The notes beneath the pieces are model-generated. The model was not told the DNA's origin, ran no database searches, and saw only the letters and a list, made by a program, of their open reading frames with translations. Below, in pieces: positions 1 through 8,805 of a DNA stretch of 64,000 bases. The translations under genes and the position numbers were made by a program. The stretch is from positions 85,402 to 149,401 of the forward strand of contig NZ_VXKS01000005.1 in NCBI RefSeq assembly GCF_008711525.1. Direction: 5' to 3'. Within the stretch, counting starts at the first letter, position 1, and the number at the start of each line of letters is the position of its first letter. Source of the DNA: Cysteiniphilum sp. JM-1. GTDB taxonomy: Bacteria; Pseudomonadota; Gammaproteobacteria; Francisellales; Francisellaceae.

Positions 1-902
1 TTTGTCAAAGTATTGGTATTGAATTTAACAAAATCAACTTTGCAGCAGAATACTGGGATCATGTCTTTGAATATTTCTTAGAGGAGTACAAAGCTGGGCG
101 CACGCCAAACCCTGATATTCTATGCAACAAAGAAATTAAATTTAAAGCCTTCTTAGACTACGCCAAGCATCTAGGTGGCACACACATTGCTACAGGGCAC
201 TACGCCAGAAAAAGAACCTTACCAAATGGCGAACATCAATTATTAAAAGGCTTAGACCACAACAAGGATCAATCCTATTTTCTCTATACTTTGGGACAGC
301 AACAATTACACTACGCCTTATTTCCAATTGGTGAGCTTGAAAAACCAAAGGTTCGCGCACTAGCTGAAGCACATAACCTTGTCACACATAATAAAAAAGA
401 CAGCACAGGCATTTGCTTTATTGGCGAGCGTAAATTCAAAGCTTTTTTAAATCAATATTTACCTGCACAACCCGGTGAAATTCATGATGAAAACGGTATT
501 GTTATCGGCAGACATGATGGCTTGATGTATTACACCATTGGACAGCGTCAAGGCTTGGGCATTGGCGGGGTTAAAAACCGCCCTGAAATTCCATGGTTTG
601 CCGCACAGAAAGATCTTGAAAACAATGTATTAATTGCCGTTCAAGGTCATCATCACCCACTACTATTAAGACAAAGCTTAACGGCTATTAAATTGCATTG
701 GGTCAAAGGACAAGCGCCAGCTGATAGCTTTAGATGTACTGCCAAGGCACGCTATCGTCAAGCCGATCAAGCTTGTCAAGTCACGCTAACAAAAGACAAG
801 GTTGAAGTCACATTTGACCAACCACAACGTGCGATCACACCAGGGCAATCAGTGGTATTTTATGATGGTGAAGTTTGCTTAGGTGGTGGCATTATTGAGT
901 AA
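1..902 (+). CDS. mnmA: tRNA-specific 2-thiouridylase MnmA, 3' part
   Basis: MnmA thiolates U34 of tRNA Lys, Glu and Gln in the cytoplasm, taking sulfur from a Tus-type relay. The reading frame is open from base 3, so the gene is cut by the window edge and the N-terminal ATP-binding loop is missing. What remains has the family landmarks: PNPDILCN with the first catalytic cysteine, [14 protein letters not shown], and [10 protein letters not shown] with the second cysteine, then the C-terminal barrel ending in GGGIIE. The stop is TAA at 900-902, facing cpoB across 32 bases. The truncation is an edge effect, not a mutation. Confidence 0.95.
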   Translation, partial: CQSIGIEFNKINFAAEYWDHVFEYFLEEYKAGRTPNPDILCNKEIKFKAFLDYAKHLGGTHIATGHYARKRTLPNGEHQLLKGLDHNKDQSYFLYTLGQQQLHYALFPIGELEKPKVRALAEAHNLVTHNKKDSTGICFIGERKFKAFLNQYLPAQPGEIHDENGIVIGRHDGLMYYTIGQRQGLGIGGVKNRPEIPWFAAQKDLENNVLIAVQGHHHPLLLRQSLTAIKLHWVKGQAPADSFRCTAKARYRQADQACQVTLTKDKVEVTFDQPQRAITPGQSVVFYDGEVCLGGGIIE

Positions 903-934
903 TGACAAACGATCTTTTTTCTGATGTCTTACGC

Positions 935-1660
935 TTATTTCAATTTTGTAAGCTGTACTTTTGCTTTGTCTGCCACATCCACATGTGGATATTTGTCAAC
1001 AACATGTTGTAAATAGGTTTTAGCAGTCTTAACGTTACCTTTGCTTAATTCCAATAATGCCAAGGCATAAGTGGCATCAGCAATTTTGATGCTTTTCGGA
1101 TAACGAGTTACAATCGTTTTAAATTGTGTATAAGCATCATTAATATCACCATTAATCAGATATATTTGACCAAGTAGATACAACGACTCTGAGTAATGCT
1201 CACCATTATAATAGTCTTTAAGATACTGTTTAAACAAACCTTCCGCATCTTTGTAATTTTTGGCTAATAATGCCTTGTTTGCCTTATCAAAGGCTGCATT
1301 ATCCTGCTGCAATTTAAGCTCTTTGGGTGATGGTTTATTCACTTCAGCCTTTAAGCTTTCAAGCTCTTTTTCAAACGCTGCAAGCTTCGTTGAAACCACA
1401 TCATTTAGTTGGCTTATTTTATAACTATTTACTTCAATCTTGCCGCGCAAGTCATCTAAGGTCTGATTGAAATTTTGATTCGTTGCATTGGCTTGTTGAT
1501 TAATTAAATATTGCACCTGGTTATTCAACTTAGTTGTTTGCAATTGCAGTGCTTGCACGTCTGACTCAACACTCGCAAAATTGACACTAGGCAAGAGAAT
1601 AATTGCCAATATGCTCATACCAATAGTTTTGGTTTTCTTAAACGAAAGAAACATATGCAT
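935..1660 (-). CDS. cpoB: Tol-Pal cell division coordinator CpoB/YbgF
   Basis: Periplasmic TPR protein that links Tol-Pal constriction to peptidoglycan synthesis. I place the start at the ATG at 1660: its A is the last base of the pal TAA stop (TAATG overlap), and it gives MHMFLSF followed by a hydrophobic signal sequence. A GTG nine bases upstream is possible but less likely. About 241 residues: signal peptide, a short coiled coil around residues 30-95, and TPR-like units from about 110 to the end (pattern LYLLGQIYLINGDINDAY and two relatives). It is the last gene of the tol operon, as usual. Confidence 0.9.
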   Translation of the reverse strand: MHMFLSFKKTKTIGMSILAIILLPSVNFASVESDVQALQLQTTKLNNQVQYLINQQANATNQNFNQTLDDLRGKIEVNSYKISQLNDVVSTKLAAFEKELESLKAEVNKPSPKELKLQQDNAAFDKANKALLAKNYKDAEGLFKQYLKDYYNGEHYSESLYLLGQIYLINGDINDAYTQFKTIVTRYPKSIKIADATYALALLELSKGNVKTAKTYLQHVVDKYPHVDVADKAKVQLTKLK

Positions 1661-2316
1661 TAACCACACTTTTGTCCAAAATCAAGCTCAGCACGTCGAT
1701 CCAAATAATAGGCATGCTGCTGCGCCTTGGCTTTCGTCATCTCACCATAGAACTGTGAAGGCGCTGCCACAGGTTGCGATTTGCCATAGCTTACCGTACA
1801 TAGCTGATTGCTATTAACTCCTTGTTGCAATAAATATTGACGCACGCTATCAGCACGACGCTGACCAAGGTTTAGGTTATATTTCTCGCTCCCTCTTGGG
1901 TCAGTATGTCCTGCCAAACGCAGTGGTTGATTATATTTCAACAAATAACTCGCTACTTGATTTAGACATGTTTTAGCATCATTGGTCAAGGTCGTGCTAT
2001 CAAAGGCAAAGTAAACTGTTTTGCATGAGCTCATACTATTTAACGCAGCAATCATTGCTTGTTGTTGTGCTGGCGTATATTGTCCGATATTGGCAATTTG
2101 GCTTTGTAAATCAGCAATACTTTGACTATCTAAACTACCTGCTTGTCCTAAAGCATTCGTCTCCACACCACTACCATGCGCTGCCATGCCCGCACTTCCC
2201 TCAGGACCAATACCTTCAATCGGTGCTTGGCGTTGTGAAGCACATCCGGCGATCAATAATACTGACAAAATGCCTGCTGCTGCCAGTGAAGTGGATTTTT
2301 TAATTTTTAATTTCAT
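1660..2316 (-). CDS. pal: Peptidoglycan-associated lipoprotein Pal
   Basis: Outer-membrane lipoprotein that binds peptidoglycan and anchors the Tol-Pal envelope complex. The N-terminus is a lipoprotein signal with lipobox LIAGC (Cys25). A low-complexity linker follows, then an OmpA-like domain from about residue 97, with VYFAFDS and the diaminopimelate-binding segment GHTDPRGSEKYNLNLGQRR. The RBS is AAGGA, a few bases before the ATG. The 218 residues include an internal insertion before the OmpA domain, so it is longer than the E. coli protein of about 173. Its stop overlaps the cpoB start. Confidence 0.96.
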   Translation of the reverse strand: MKLKIKKSTSLAAAGILSVLLIAGCASQRQAPIEGIGPEGSAGMAAHGSGVETNALGQAGSLDSQSIADLQSQIANIGQYTPAQQQAMIAALNSMSSCKTVYFAFDSTTLTNDAKTCLNQVASYLLKYNQPLRLAGHTDPRGSEKYNLNLGQRRADSVRQYLLQQGVNSNQLCTVSYGKSQPVAAPSQFYGEMTKAKAQQHAYYLDRRAELDFGQKCG

Positions 2317-2376
2317 TGTATTTCCTTAAGCTTTTCGTTATTTCTTTATTTGATTGGTCTTGTATAAATCACACCT

Positions 2377-3699
2377 TTAAATAGCCGGTGACCATGCAGG
2401 TGACTGAATGGCGCCTTGTGTGTTAGATGGTAAGCTAATTTGAACCTTGCCGTCAATCGACACCATCGCCAGATTCGCACCTCCTGAAGGCTGACCTTGT
2501 GCATAGATAACCATATTGCCATCTGGTGATACACTCGGAGATGAATCCATTGAACCATGCGTTAACACCGTAATCTTCTTGTCTCTTAAATCGACTTTAG
2601 CAATCTGTGTACCTGAGCCACTGTCTTTTTGATACATAAACACAATACTTTGGCCATTTGGCGTATATTGCGGATCAAATGCCTGTTTTGTACCATATGT
2701 TAAGCGCTCTGACGATGGATATTTGCTATCAATAGCCGTTGTATAAATCTGTGGATTACCGCCACGATTTGAGACAAAAGCAACCTCTTTGCCTGTTGGC
2801 GAGAAAGTTGGCGCGGTATTAATACCGTTTAACGTCAATTTCTTATATAACTTATCATTATTTAAGTTCATCAAGTAAATATTGGTATTCTCAGAATAGC
2901 CTTGTGAAAGCGCCATTGCCAAAGTTGTGCCATTTGGTGAGAATGCGGGCGAGCTATTGATCCCTTCATAATTAGCAACCTTCTTACGTTCACCGCTATA
3001 CACACCAATCGTATAAATTGCCATGCCACCCTTGTGATAACTCACATAAGCAAGATATTTACCGTCTTTCGACCATGTCGGTGACATAATCGGTTCTTTG
3101 GTTTGACGCAACAACACATGCGGATTAAAACCATCATAGTCAGATACCACAAGCTGATAAACTGCCTTTTTCACATTATAAGGATTCTCAACGTCAACAT
3201 AAGCCAATTTTGAGGTAAAGTAACCTTTGCTGCCGGTAATCGCCTCATAAATATAATTACTAATGGTATGCGCTAATAGTCGCAATTGACTTTCTTGAAG
3301 ATTCGTAAATTTACGCGCACTTAACACCTTGCCACTAAGCTTACTGGCTAACTCATACGTGATATTATAATGCCCATTGTTTTTATCAATCTGCCCTATA
3401 AGCACATAATCTGCCGACCATTTCGACCAGTTGATCTGCTGTACATTATCAATCTGTTGTGGGAAGCCCGATGTTTGTGATTCAATACGCCCAGAATTGC
3501 GAAGATCATCAGCAATAACCGCTGCAATGCCATCTGGCAGCTGACTACTTTTAATCATTTGCCCATTAAATGGCATCACTGCCACAGGAATTTGCGAAGA
3601 CACACCCTGAGTAATATTAATGGTCAAACGCGCCTGCGCTGAGCAGGTTACTATCAATGTTAAAAAAAGCAGCCAATATATTCGTATTATGTTGCGCAT
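2377..3699 (-). CDS. tolB: Tol-Pal system protein TolB
   Basis: Periplasmic beta-propeller that shuttles between Pal and TolA. I chose ATG 3699: an AAGGG box lies 8 bases upstream, whereas the GTG at 3708 has no room for an RBS. About 440 residues. There is a cleavable signal (MRNIIRIYWLLF through CSAQA), an N-terminal TolB domain, and repeated propeller blades with the signature SPxFSPxGxxxAF (SPTWSKDGKYLAYVS, SPAFSPNGTTLAM, APTFSPTGKEVAFVS, SPSVSPDGNMVIYA). The upstream end lies 6 bases from the tolA stop; 60 bases separate it from pal. Confidence 0.96.
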   Translation of the reverse strand: MRNIIRIYWLLFLTLIVTCSAQARLTINITQGVSSQIPVAVMPFNGQMIKSSQLPDGIAAVIADDLRNSGRIESQTSGFPQQIDNVQQINWSKWSADYVLIGQIDKNNGHYNITYELASKLSGKVLSARKFTNLQESQLRLLAHTISNYIYEAITGSKGYFTSKLAYVDVENPYNVKKAVYQLVVSDYDGFNPHVLLRQTKEPIMSPTWSKDGKYLAYVSYHKGGMAIYTIGVYSGERKKVANYEGINSSPAFSPNGTTLAMALSQGYSENTNIYLMNLNNDKLYKKLTLNGINTAPTFSPTGKEVAFVSNRGGNPQIYTTAIDSKYPSSERLTYGTKQAFDPQYTPNGQSIVFMYQKDSGSGTQIAKVDLRDKKITVLTHGSMDSSPSVSPDGNMVIYAQGQPSGGANLAMVSIDGKVQISLPSNTQGAIQSPAWSPAI

Positions 3700-3704
3700 A
3701 TTTA

Positions 3705-4808
3705 TCACCCTTGTTGTCCAAATTTAAAATCAATACCTTGTGCAATAAGCTCTCTTGCGCGCGCATCTTGCGGCAAGCTTGGCGCTTGTGCATTCTTAAA
3801 TGCCAAGAGTAATGAGCGATCACATTGCGCACTACCGCTAGAAACTGAAATCGTGGGGTTACTCCCTGGGGTAACCATCACCGTTGGCAAATGATCCGCA
3901 CTTATTTTGCGACAATCATCCATTATCCACACCGCTTCAATTCGCGCCTTATAGGCGCTAGCATAGGCTTGCAATGCTTTCTCTGTTGCACTTTGCGCAT
4001 GAGCCTCCGCACTTTGCGCATTTAAATCATTTAAAGCAGATTGCCTTAAGGCATCTAACGCGGCTTTTCGCGCTGCAGCTGCTTTTGCTTCTCTTGCTAC
4101 TTTTTCCTTTTCCTCAGCTTGCGCTTTCAATGCGGCTTCTTTCGCTTCTTTTGCCTCTCTCGCCTCTTTTGCTGCCTGAGCTTTCTTAGCTTCGGCTAGT
4201 TTTTGAGCCTCTTGTTGCGCTTTTAACGCCTTTTCCTGTTTTTCTTTTTCCGCTTTCTCTGCTTTTGCTACTTTTTCTTTTTCTGCTTGTGCTAAAGCTT
4301 TTTGCTTTTGCATTTCTTGAGCACGCGCTTCTGCCTCTGCTTTTAACTTAGCTTCTGCTAATGCTTTTTGTTTGGCAGCATCTGCAGCTTTTAATTCCTC
4401 CTGACGCTTGATCTCAGCAGCATGTGCTTTTGCAATCTTCTCTTCAATCGCTTTGATCTTTTGCTGACGCTGTTGTTCTTTAGCAAGCTTTTCTTGTTTT
4501 AGTTGCTGTTGCTTTTGATCAAATTGAGCCACTTGCTGATCGACACTTTCACTGGATATTGCTGTTGCTTGAACAATCTCTTTACTATTTAAGGTCACAA
4601 CAGTACGACCTCCTGCAAGATTAAGCGTGTTCTTTTTTGTCTGCAAAACACTGGCAATAATAATTAAGCCAATCACTAATGCCACATGCAGCAAAATAGA
4701 GTAACAAAAACTTAAGCGCTCGGGCGTTGCCGTTGCAGCCATATAAAGCCGCTTAACATATACCTTTAGCTGATTAAACTTACTCGATTGCTTCGACTTA
4801 TTGGTCAT
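3705..4808 (-). CDS. tolA: Cell envelope integrity protein TolA
   Basis: Inner-membrane protein that spans the periplasm and, energised by TolQR, reaches Pal and TolB. Three parts are visible in 367 residues: one membrane helix near residues 34-56 (FCYSILLHVALVIGLIIIAS), a long Lys/Ala/Glu/Gln-rich helix of repeated KAEKEKQEKA-type units to about residue 260, and a C-terminal globular domain with a Cys pair. The antisense strand of the repetitive helix gives spurious leucine-rich frames. It lies between tolR (11 bases away) and tolB. Confidence 0.95.
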   Translation of the reverse strand: MTNKSKQSSKFNQLKVYVKRLYMAATATPERLSFCYSILLHVALVIGLIIIASVLQTKKNTLNLAGGRTVVTLNSKEIVQATAISSESVDQQVAQFDQKQQQLKQEKLAKEQQRQQKIKAIEEKIAKAHAAEIKRQEELKAADAAKQKALAEAKLKAEAEARAQEMQKQKALAQAEKEKVAKAEKAEKEKQEKALKAQQEAQKLAEAKKAQAAKEAREAKEAKEAALKAQAEEKEKVAREAKAAAARKAALDALRQSALNDLNAQSAEAHAQSATEKALQAYASAYKARIEAVWIMDDCRKISADHLPTVMVTPGSNPTISVSSGSAQCDRSLLLAFKNAQAPSLPQDARARELIAQGIDFKFGQQG

Positions 4809-4819
4809 AAATACGTCGC

Positions 4820-5251
4820 TTACTCTTTGGGGTCATCAGTAACTAACCCAACACTTGCTACACCTGCTTTTTGTAGCAATACCATCGCTTCAACCACTTG
4901 ACCATAGTTGGCATTTTTATCACCACGCACATAGATCTGTTTATCTTTATCTTGCGCTAAAGTCGTAGCAACTAGCTCACTTAACTGACTTGCCGTTAAT
5001 GCATTTTTCTCATCATTACGATTTATAAAATATTGCCCCTGTTGATTGACTGTCACAATCAACGGTTTTTGATCCGAAGGTGGGATTTTCTTGGCTTGTG
5101 CTTGTGGTAAATCAACTTTGACACCTTGAGTTAACATCGGTGCCGTAATCATAAAAATGATTAACAATACTAACATTACGTCGATATATGGAACGACGTT
5201 AATCTCAACCATAGCCTTACGTTTGGTGCGACGCGAGTTTCTTCGACGCAT
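4820..5251 (-). CDS. tolR: Tol-Pal system protein TolR
   Basis: Proton-motive-force component of the TolQR motor, ExbD/TolR family, 143 residues. After a basic N-terminus (MRRRNSRRTKRKAM) comes the single membrane helix beginning NVVPYIDVMLVLLIIFM. Its Asp is the proton-carrying residue of the family, and a periplasmic dimerisation domain follows. The ATG overlaps the tolQ stop as TAATG, so translation is probably coupled. Confidence 0.96.
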   Translation of the reverse strand: MRRRNSRRTKRKAMVEINVVPYIDVMLVLLIIFMITAPMLTQGVKVDLPQAQAKKIPPSDQKPLIVTVNQQGQYFINRNDEKNALTASQLSELVATTLAQDKDKQIYVRGDKNANYGQVVEAMVLLQKAGVASVGLVTDDPKE

Positions 5252-5946
5252 TATGCTTCCTCGCTTATCTCAGATTTATACGCTTCGCGATAAAGCAAAG
5301 TACATAACTCATCTTGAAAGTTTTCATACTCAAGCAATACACCATCGACCAAGCGCGAATAACGGTTATAACCAACCACTGCAGGAATTGCCACAAATAG
5401 CCCCAAAGCAGTTGCAATAAGTGCCTCGGCAATATGAGGAGCTACCATCGATAAAGTCGCTTGTTCAACACCACCTAAGGCGGTAAACGATGCCATAATG
5501 CCCCATACGGTTCCTAACAAACCTACATAAGGCGCAATCGAACCAATCGTGCCTAACAATGAAATCTGATGCTCAAGCTTCTCACTTTCTTGCATCATTG
5601 CCACACGCATCGAGCGCTCAACACCTTCTAAAACAACATCGCCATGCAACTCTCCTTGTTTACGTAAACGCATAAACTCACGAAAACCACAGCTAAAGAG
5701 ATAAGATAATCCTTGGTTTTTGTGTTTATTATGTTGTAACTCTTGATAGACTTTATTGATATTGCCACTTGACCAAAAGCGCTTTGCAAAAGCTCTTGCT
5801 TCCGTTTTGGCAGACTTCAATACCTGATAACGCTGAATCATAATCGCCCACGACCAGATAGAGCCAACGATTAAAATTAAAATAATTAACTGCACAACGA
5901 TGTCAGCATTTAACACCAAATGCCAGAAAGACAAATTATTGGACAC
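5251..5946 (-). CDS. tolQ: Tol-Pal system protein TolQ
   Basis: Inner-membrane motor subunit of the MotA/TolQ/ExbB family. The open frame extends to a TTG at 5961, but I prefer the GTG at 5946 (VSNNLSFWHL): AAGGA lies 7 bases before it, and that box would fall inside the coding sequence if the TTG were used. About 231 residues with three membrane helices; the conserved block of the last two helices is seen around LLGTIGSIAPYVGLLGTVWG and ALGLFVAIPAVVGYNRY. First gene of the tol operon here. The thioesterase gene ybgC, which often precedes it, is absent. Confidence 0.95.
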   Translation of the reverse strand: MSNNLSFWHLVLNADIVVQLIILILIVGSIWSWAIMIQRYQVLKSAKTEARAFAKRFWSSGNINKVYQELQHNKHKNQGLSYLFSCGFREFMRLRKQGELHGDVVLEGVERSMRVAMMQESEKLEHQISLLGTIGSIAPYVGLLGTVWGIMASFTALGGVEQATLSMVAPHIAEALIATALGLFVAIPAVVGYNRYSRLVDGVLLEYENFQDELCTLLYREAYKSEISEEA

Positions 5947-5983
5947 ACAAGATCCTTTCAAACTTAAGTAAAACAGGTACTTT

Positions 5984-6011
5984 ATTGTATTATGATTACA
6001 TAAATTACCAA
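5984..6011 (-). promoter_or_regulatory. Candidate promoter of the tolQRAB-pal-cpoB operon
   Basis: Reading the minus strand, TTGGTA (6011-6006) is followed after 16 bases by TACAAT (5989-5984), about 38 bases before the tolQ GTG. Both boxes are close to the sigma-70 consensus. The gap between mazG and tolQ is the only space in this region large enough for an operon promoter. This is a match by eye only. Confidence 0.35.
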
Positions 6012-6081
6012 AGGAAATTACGGCGGATTTCTTTTAACGATTGGAATCAAGTTTGAATTCACTGATTGGCGTTACTGAAAG

Positions 6082-6870
6082 TCACTCAGATTGTTTTTGC
6101 AACTCCCATAACCTGTTTAGCTCATCAGCATCCGTATCAAGCATACTACGATCTTGCACTTTTAATGCTGCCTCCACTCCGCGAAAACGTCGGGCAAATT
6201 TCTGATTTGCTTGACGCATTAAAGCTTCAGGATCTGCTTTTAAATGCCTTGCAAGATTTACACAACTAAAAAGTAGATCACCCAACTCCTCTTGTGCTTT
6301 CTCTTGATCATGCAATAGCACCTCTTTAAGCTCACTCACCTCACTTTCAAGCTTGGTAAAAACGTCTTCTATGTTCTGCCAATCAAAACCAACACCTGAG
6401 GCTCTTGTTTGCATTTTCTTGGCAATGGTTAATGCTGGAAGATTCAAGGCAATACCATCAAGCTCACTGTTTAATTTGCCGCGCTCACGCCGTTTTATAT
6501 CTAGCCATTGTCGCTCTAAAGCTTCAACATCTTTAATATTACCTTTAGCAAAAACATCTGGGTGACGCACAATTAACTTTTGTGTCAAGGCATCAACAAT
6601 ATCTTCAAAATCAAATAGCGCTTGCTCTTTAGCAATTTGTGCATAAAAAACCACTTGGTTTAATAGATCTGCTAGCTCATATTTCACCATATCTGTTGCC
6701 TGATTTTCTATTGCATCCACTAACTCATAGGCTTCTTCAATCGTATGTTCTGTTAAGCTTTGCCAGGTTTGCTCTATACTCCATGCGCACCCCTTATCTT
6801 TATCACGCAATGCTGACATGACTTCCAAAAGATCAGTTAGTTGATATTTCTCCAAGGTTTTAGAAGACAT
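6082..6870 (-). CDS. mazG: Nucleoside triphosphate pyrophosphohydrolase MazG
   Basis: Hydrolyses NTPs to NMP and pyrophosphate, a housecleaning and stringent-response role. 262 residues with two MazG repeats. The first carries the metal-binding helix EEAYELVDAIE (about residues 45-55); the second has EEVLL...QEELGDLLFSCVNLAR (about 190-215). The usual GCPWD sequence is GCAWS here. It overlaps gloB by 11 bases at its start, so it is probably cotranscribed with the hem genes upstream. Confidence 0.93.
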   Translation of the reverse strand: MSSKTLEKYQLTDLLEVMSALRDKDKGCAWSIEQTWQSLTEHTIEEAYELVDAIENQATDMVKYELADLLNQVVFYAQIAKEQALFDFEDIVDALTQKLIVRHPDVFAKGNIKDVEALERQWLDIKRRERGKLNSELDGIALNLPALTIAKKMQTRASGVGFDWQNIEDVFTKLESEVSELKEVLLHDQEKAQEELGDLLFSCVNLARHLKADPEALMRQANQKFARRFRGVEAALKVQDRSMLDTDADELNRLWELQKQSE

Positions 6871-7636
6871 CTTTACGCGCTCTTAATTCACAAAATGCTG
6901 TTTGCGCATCGATGATATTGGCATTGGCTTGGCGCAATATTGCTTGGAGTTCACTTTCATTCGCTCTAAAGAAAATATTCATTTGATTCTCATCAGCAAG
7001 CGTTGTAATCGGTTTATCCTCAGCTGCTATGTCTGTCACTTTGTTAAACCATTGACGATAATAATCATCTTGTGGCTGAATGGATTGCGCAAAAGACAAA
7101 TTATTTTCAAAGTAATCATGCGCCGGATATAGCTTTGTTGTTTCAGGCAGTGATCGCAATTTCTCAATACTGTGATATAAACGCACCACATCTGCCGTAC
7201 TATCTTTGACATTGCCAACACCTGCTGTAAATATCGTATCACCGCAAAAAAGAAGCTCTTGTTGTGGCAAATAAAAACTAACATGCGAGGCGATATGCCC
7301 AGGACATGTAATCACCTGACAACTCGCTGTGTTGAAACTCAATTGCTCACCATCTTTGACATAATGGTCAACCTGATGTCCACGATAATGCTCAAAATGC
7401 GCATACGCTAGGATATTGTACTTTGCTTTTAGTGCAGCCACTGCTGCAATATGATCACCATGATCATGCGTAAGCAAAATCGCTTCTGCCTCGATATTTT
7501 GTTCATTTAAAAACTGTTCATAATGCTCCGCCATCGTCGGATCAACAATCAAAGCCTTATGATTAGTATCATTAATAACAAGATAATTATAGTTTCTAAG
7601 TGGATTGTTCAAATACCAACGTTTAACATATATCAT
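6860..7636 (-). CDS. gloB: Hydroxyacylglutathione hydrolase (glyoxalase II)
   Basis: Metallo-beta-lactamase-fold enzyme that hydrolyses S-lactoylglutathione in methylglyoxal detoxification. The metal site shows as LLTHDHGDHIAAV (about residues 55-67), CPGHIASH, FCGDTIFTAGVG and YPAHDY. The C-terminal helical substrate domain (MNIFFRANESEL) is present, which favours glyoxalase II over a generic MBL hydrolase. 258 residues, the family length. The start overlaps the hemY stop by 4 bases (ATGA type) and the end overlaps mazG. Confidence 0.9.
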   Translation of the reverse strand: MIYVKRWYLNNPLRNYNYLVINDTNHKALIVDPTMAEHYEQFLNEQNIEAEAILLTHDHGDHIAAVAALKAKYNILAYAHFEHYRGHQVDHYVKDGEQLSFNTASCQVITCPGHIASHVSFYLPQQELLFCGDTIFTAGVGNVKDSTADVVRLYHSIEKLRSLPETTKLYPAHDYFENNLSFAQSIQPQDDYYRQWFNKVTDIAAEDKPITTLADENQMNIFFRANESELQAILRQANANIIDAQTAFCELRARKDVF

Positions 7637-8805
7637 AAATGCTCCAGTAATAATTGATCATGTAGCGCACGATACTTTTGCGCCTGATTTGGCATCGATT
7701 GCTTATAGGCTAATCGCTCTTTTGCTAATAAATATTTCAGCTGCTCAGGTGTCGTTAAAGCACTTTCATGCACCTTGGATAAGTTTGCAGCGACAAACTC
7801 ATCATCTTGATAAATCAAGGCAAAACTGATGATCAAGATATTCAAGCTTTGATCATCTTGCTTTATCTGTTTAAGCCAGCATGATCGTACAAATTCATAG
7901 GCAGCATTATCCTTTGCCAGCTCTAAATATAAGCTAATAAGTGGCTTATCAAATGACATAAGTAAGCGCTTTTGCATACGCTCTTTAAATTCAGTCTGCG
8001 GCACCAGGCTATATAAACGATTAAAGTATGCATATTCTGCATCAAGTGTTAGACTATGTGTCCGTGGCACACTCTGCCAGATTTCATTTAAATCACGTAA
8101 GGAAATAGCATGACTAAACAACTGCTGAAATGCGTTATCAATCGTTGATGACGATAAAACGCGCTGATGTTTTAATAGTGTGTTTTTCGCGTCAATAATT
8201 CTTTTTTCAGCCAACTGACTATTGATTAACGCCTCAATAATTTCAATGCTATTTGGTGAGTCTTTGATTAATGTCAATAGCAACGGCATCGCCTCATCAA
8301 ACGCTGCCACCTTATAAAAAACCATTGCCTGATAATAGCGCCAAACAAATGTCTTTTTGTTGGCTTTATTTGAAGTTTGCAAAATACTTTGCAGCTCCTG
8401 ATATTTACCTTGCGCTAACAAGCCCTGCCAATACAACATCACCAAGCCATCGCCAACTATAGGCATATTGAGCTTTGCTAAGGTGTATTTTTTTTCCAAT
8501 AAATGATGGTCTCTTAATAAATATGCCCTTTGCATTTCAACCAACTTATACGTCAATCTATCACGCCTACGTACACGCAGACCTTGCCACCACTGCTTAG
8601 GACTCAACAATACAAGCCTTAATAGATGATATAACAGTCTAAGCATACAAAAAAGTGCCACGATCAATACCACAAAAAGCCATAATGGTAATTTGATTAA
8701 GGTATCTTTGACAAAAAATGCGACAACACCAGGGTTAGCAATTACCCATAAGCTAATCAATACAGCTAGCGCACAAATCAATACCAACCAGATGATTTTT
8801 TTCAT
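7633..8805 (-). CDS. hemY: HemY-type membrane TPR protein
   Basis: Inner-membrane protein of the gammaproteobacterial hemCDXY cluster; its role in tetrapyrrole metabolism is indirect and unproven. 390 residues: two membrane helices at about 5-24 and 40-62, with the HemY_N character (PLWLFVVLIVALFCMLRLLYHL), then a cytosolic-side TPR-like helical region. It is not protoporphyrinogen oxidase despite the shared name. It overlaps hemX by 4 bases and gloB by 4 bases. Confidence 0.85.
   Translation of the reverse strand: MKKIIWLVLICALAVLISLWVIANPGVVAFFVKDTLIKLPLWLFVVLIVALFCMLRLLYHLLRLVLLSPKQWWQGLRVRRRDRLTYKLVEMQRAYLLRDHHLLEKKYTLAKLNMPIVGDGLVMLYWQGLLAQGKYQELQSILQTSNKANKKTFVWRYYQAMVFYKVAAFDEAMPLLLTLIKDSPNSIEIIEALINSQLAEKRIIDAKNTLLKHQRVLSSSTIDNAFQQLFSHAISLRDLNEIWQSVPRTHSLTLDAEYAYFNRLYSLVPQTEFKERMQKRLLMSFDKPLISLYLELAKDNAAYEFVRSCWLKQIKQDDQSLNILIISFALIYQDDEFVAANLSKVHESALTTPEQLKYLLAKERLAYKQSMPNQAQKYRALHDQLLLEHL

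Noticed and set aside
1..902. mnmA as a truncated or broken gene
   Set aside because: The frame is open to the window edge; the missing N-terminus simply lies outside.
3974..4189. Leucine-rich open frame on the plus strand opposite tolA
   Set aside because: It is the antisense of the tolA Lys/Ala repeat region; codon bias of that repeat makes the shadow frame.
7633..8805. HemY as protoporphyrinogen oxidase
   Set aside because: It has two N-terminal membrane helices and TPR-like helices but no FAD-binding GxGxxG, so it is the HemX-associated HemY, not the Bacillus oxidase.
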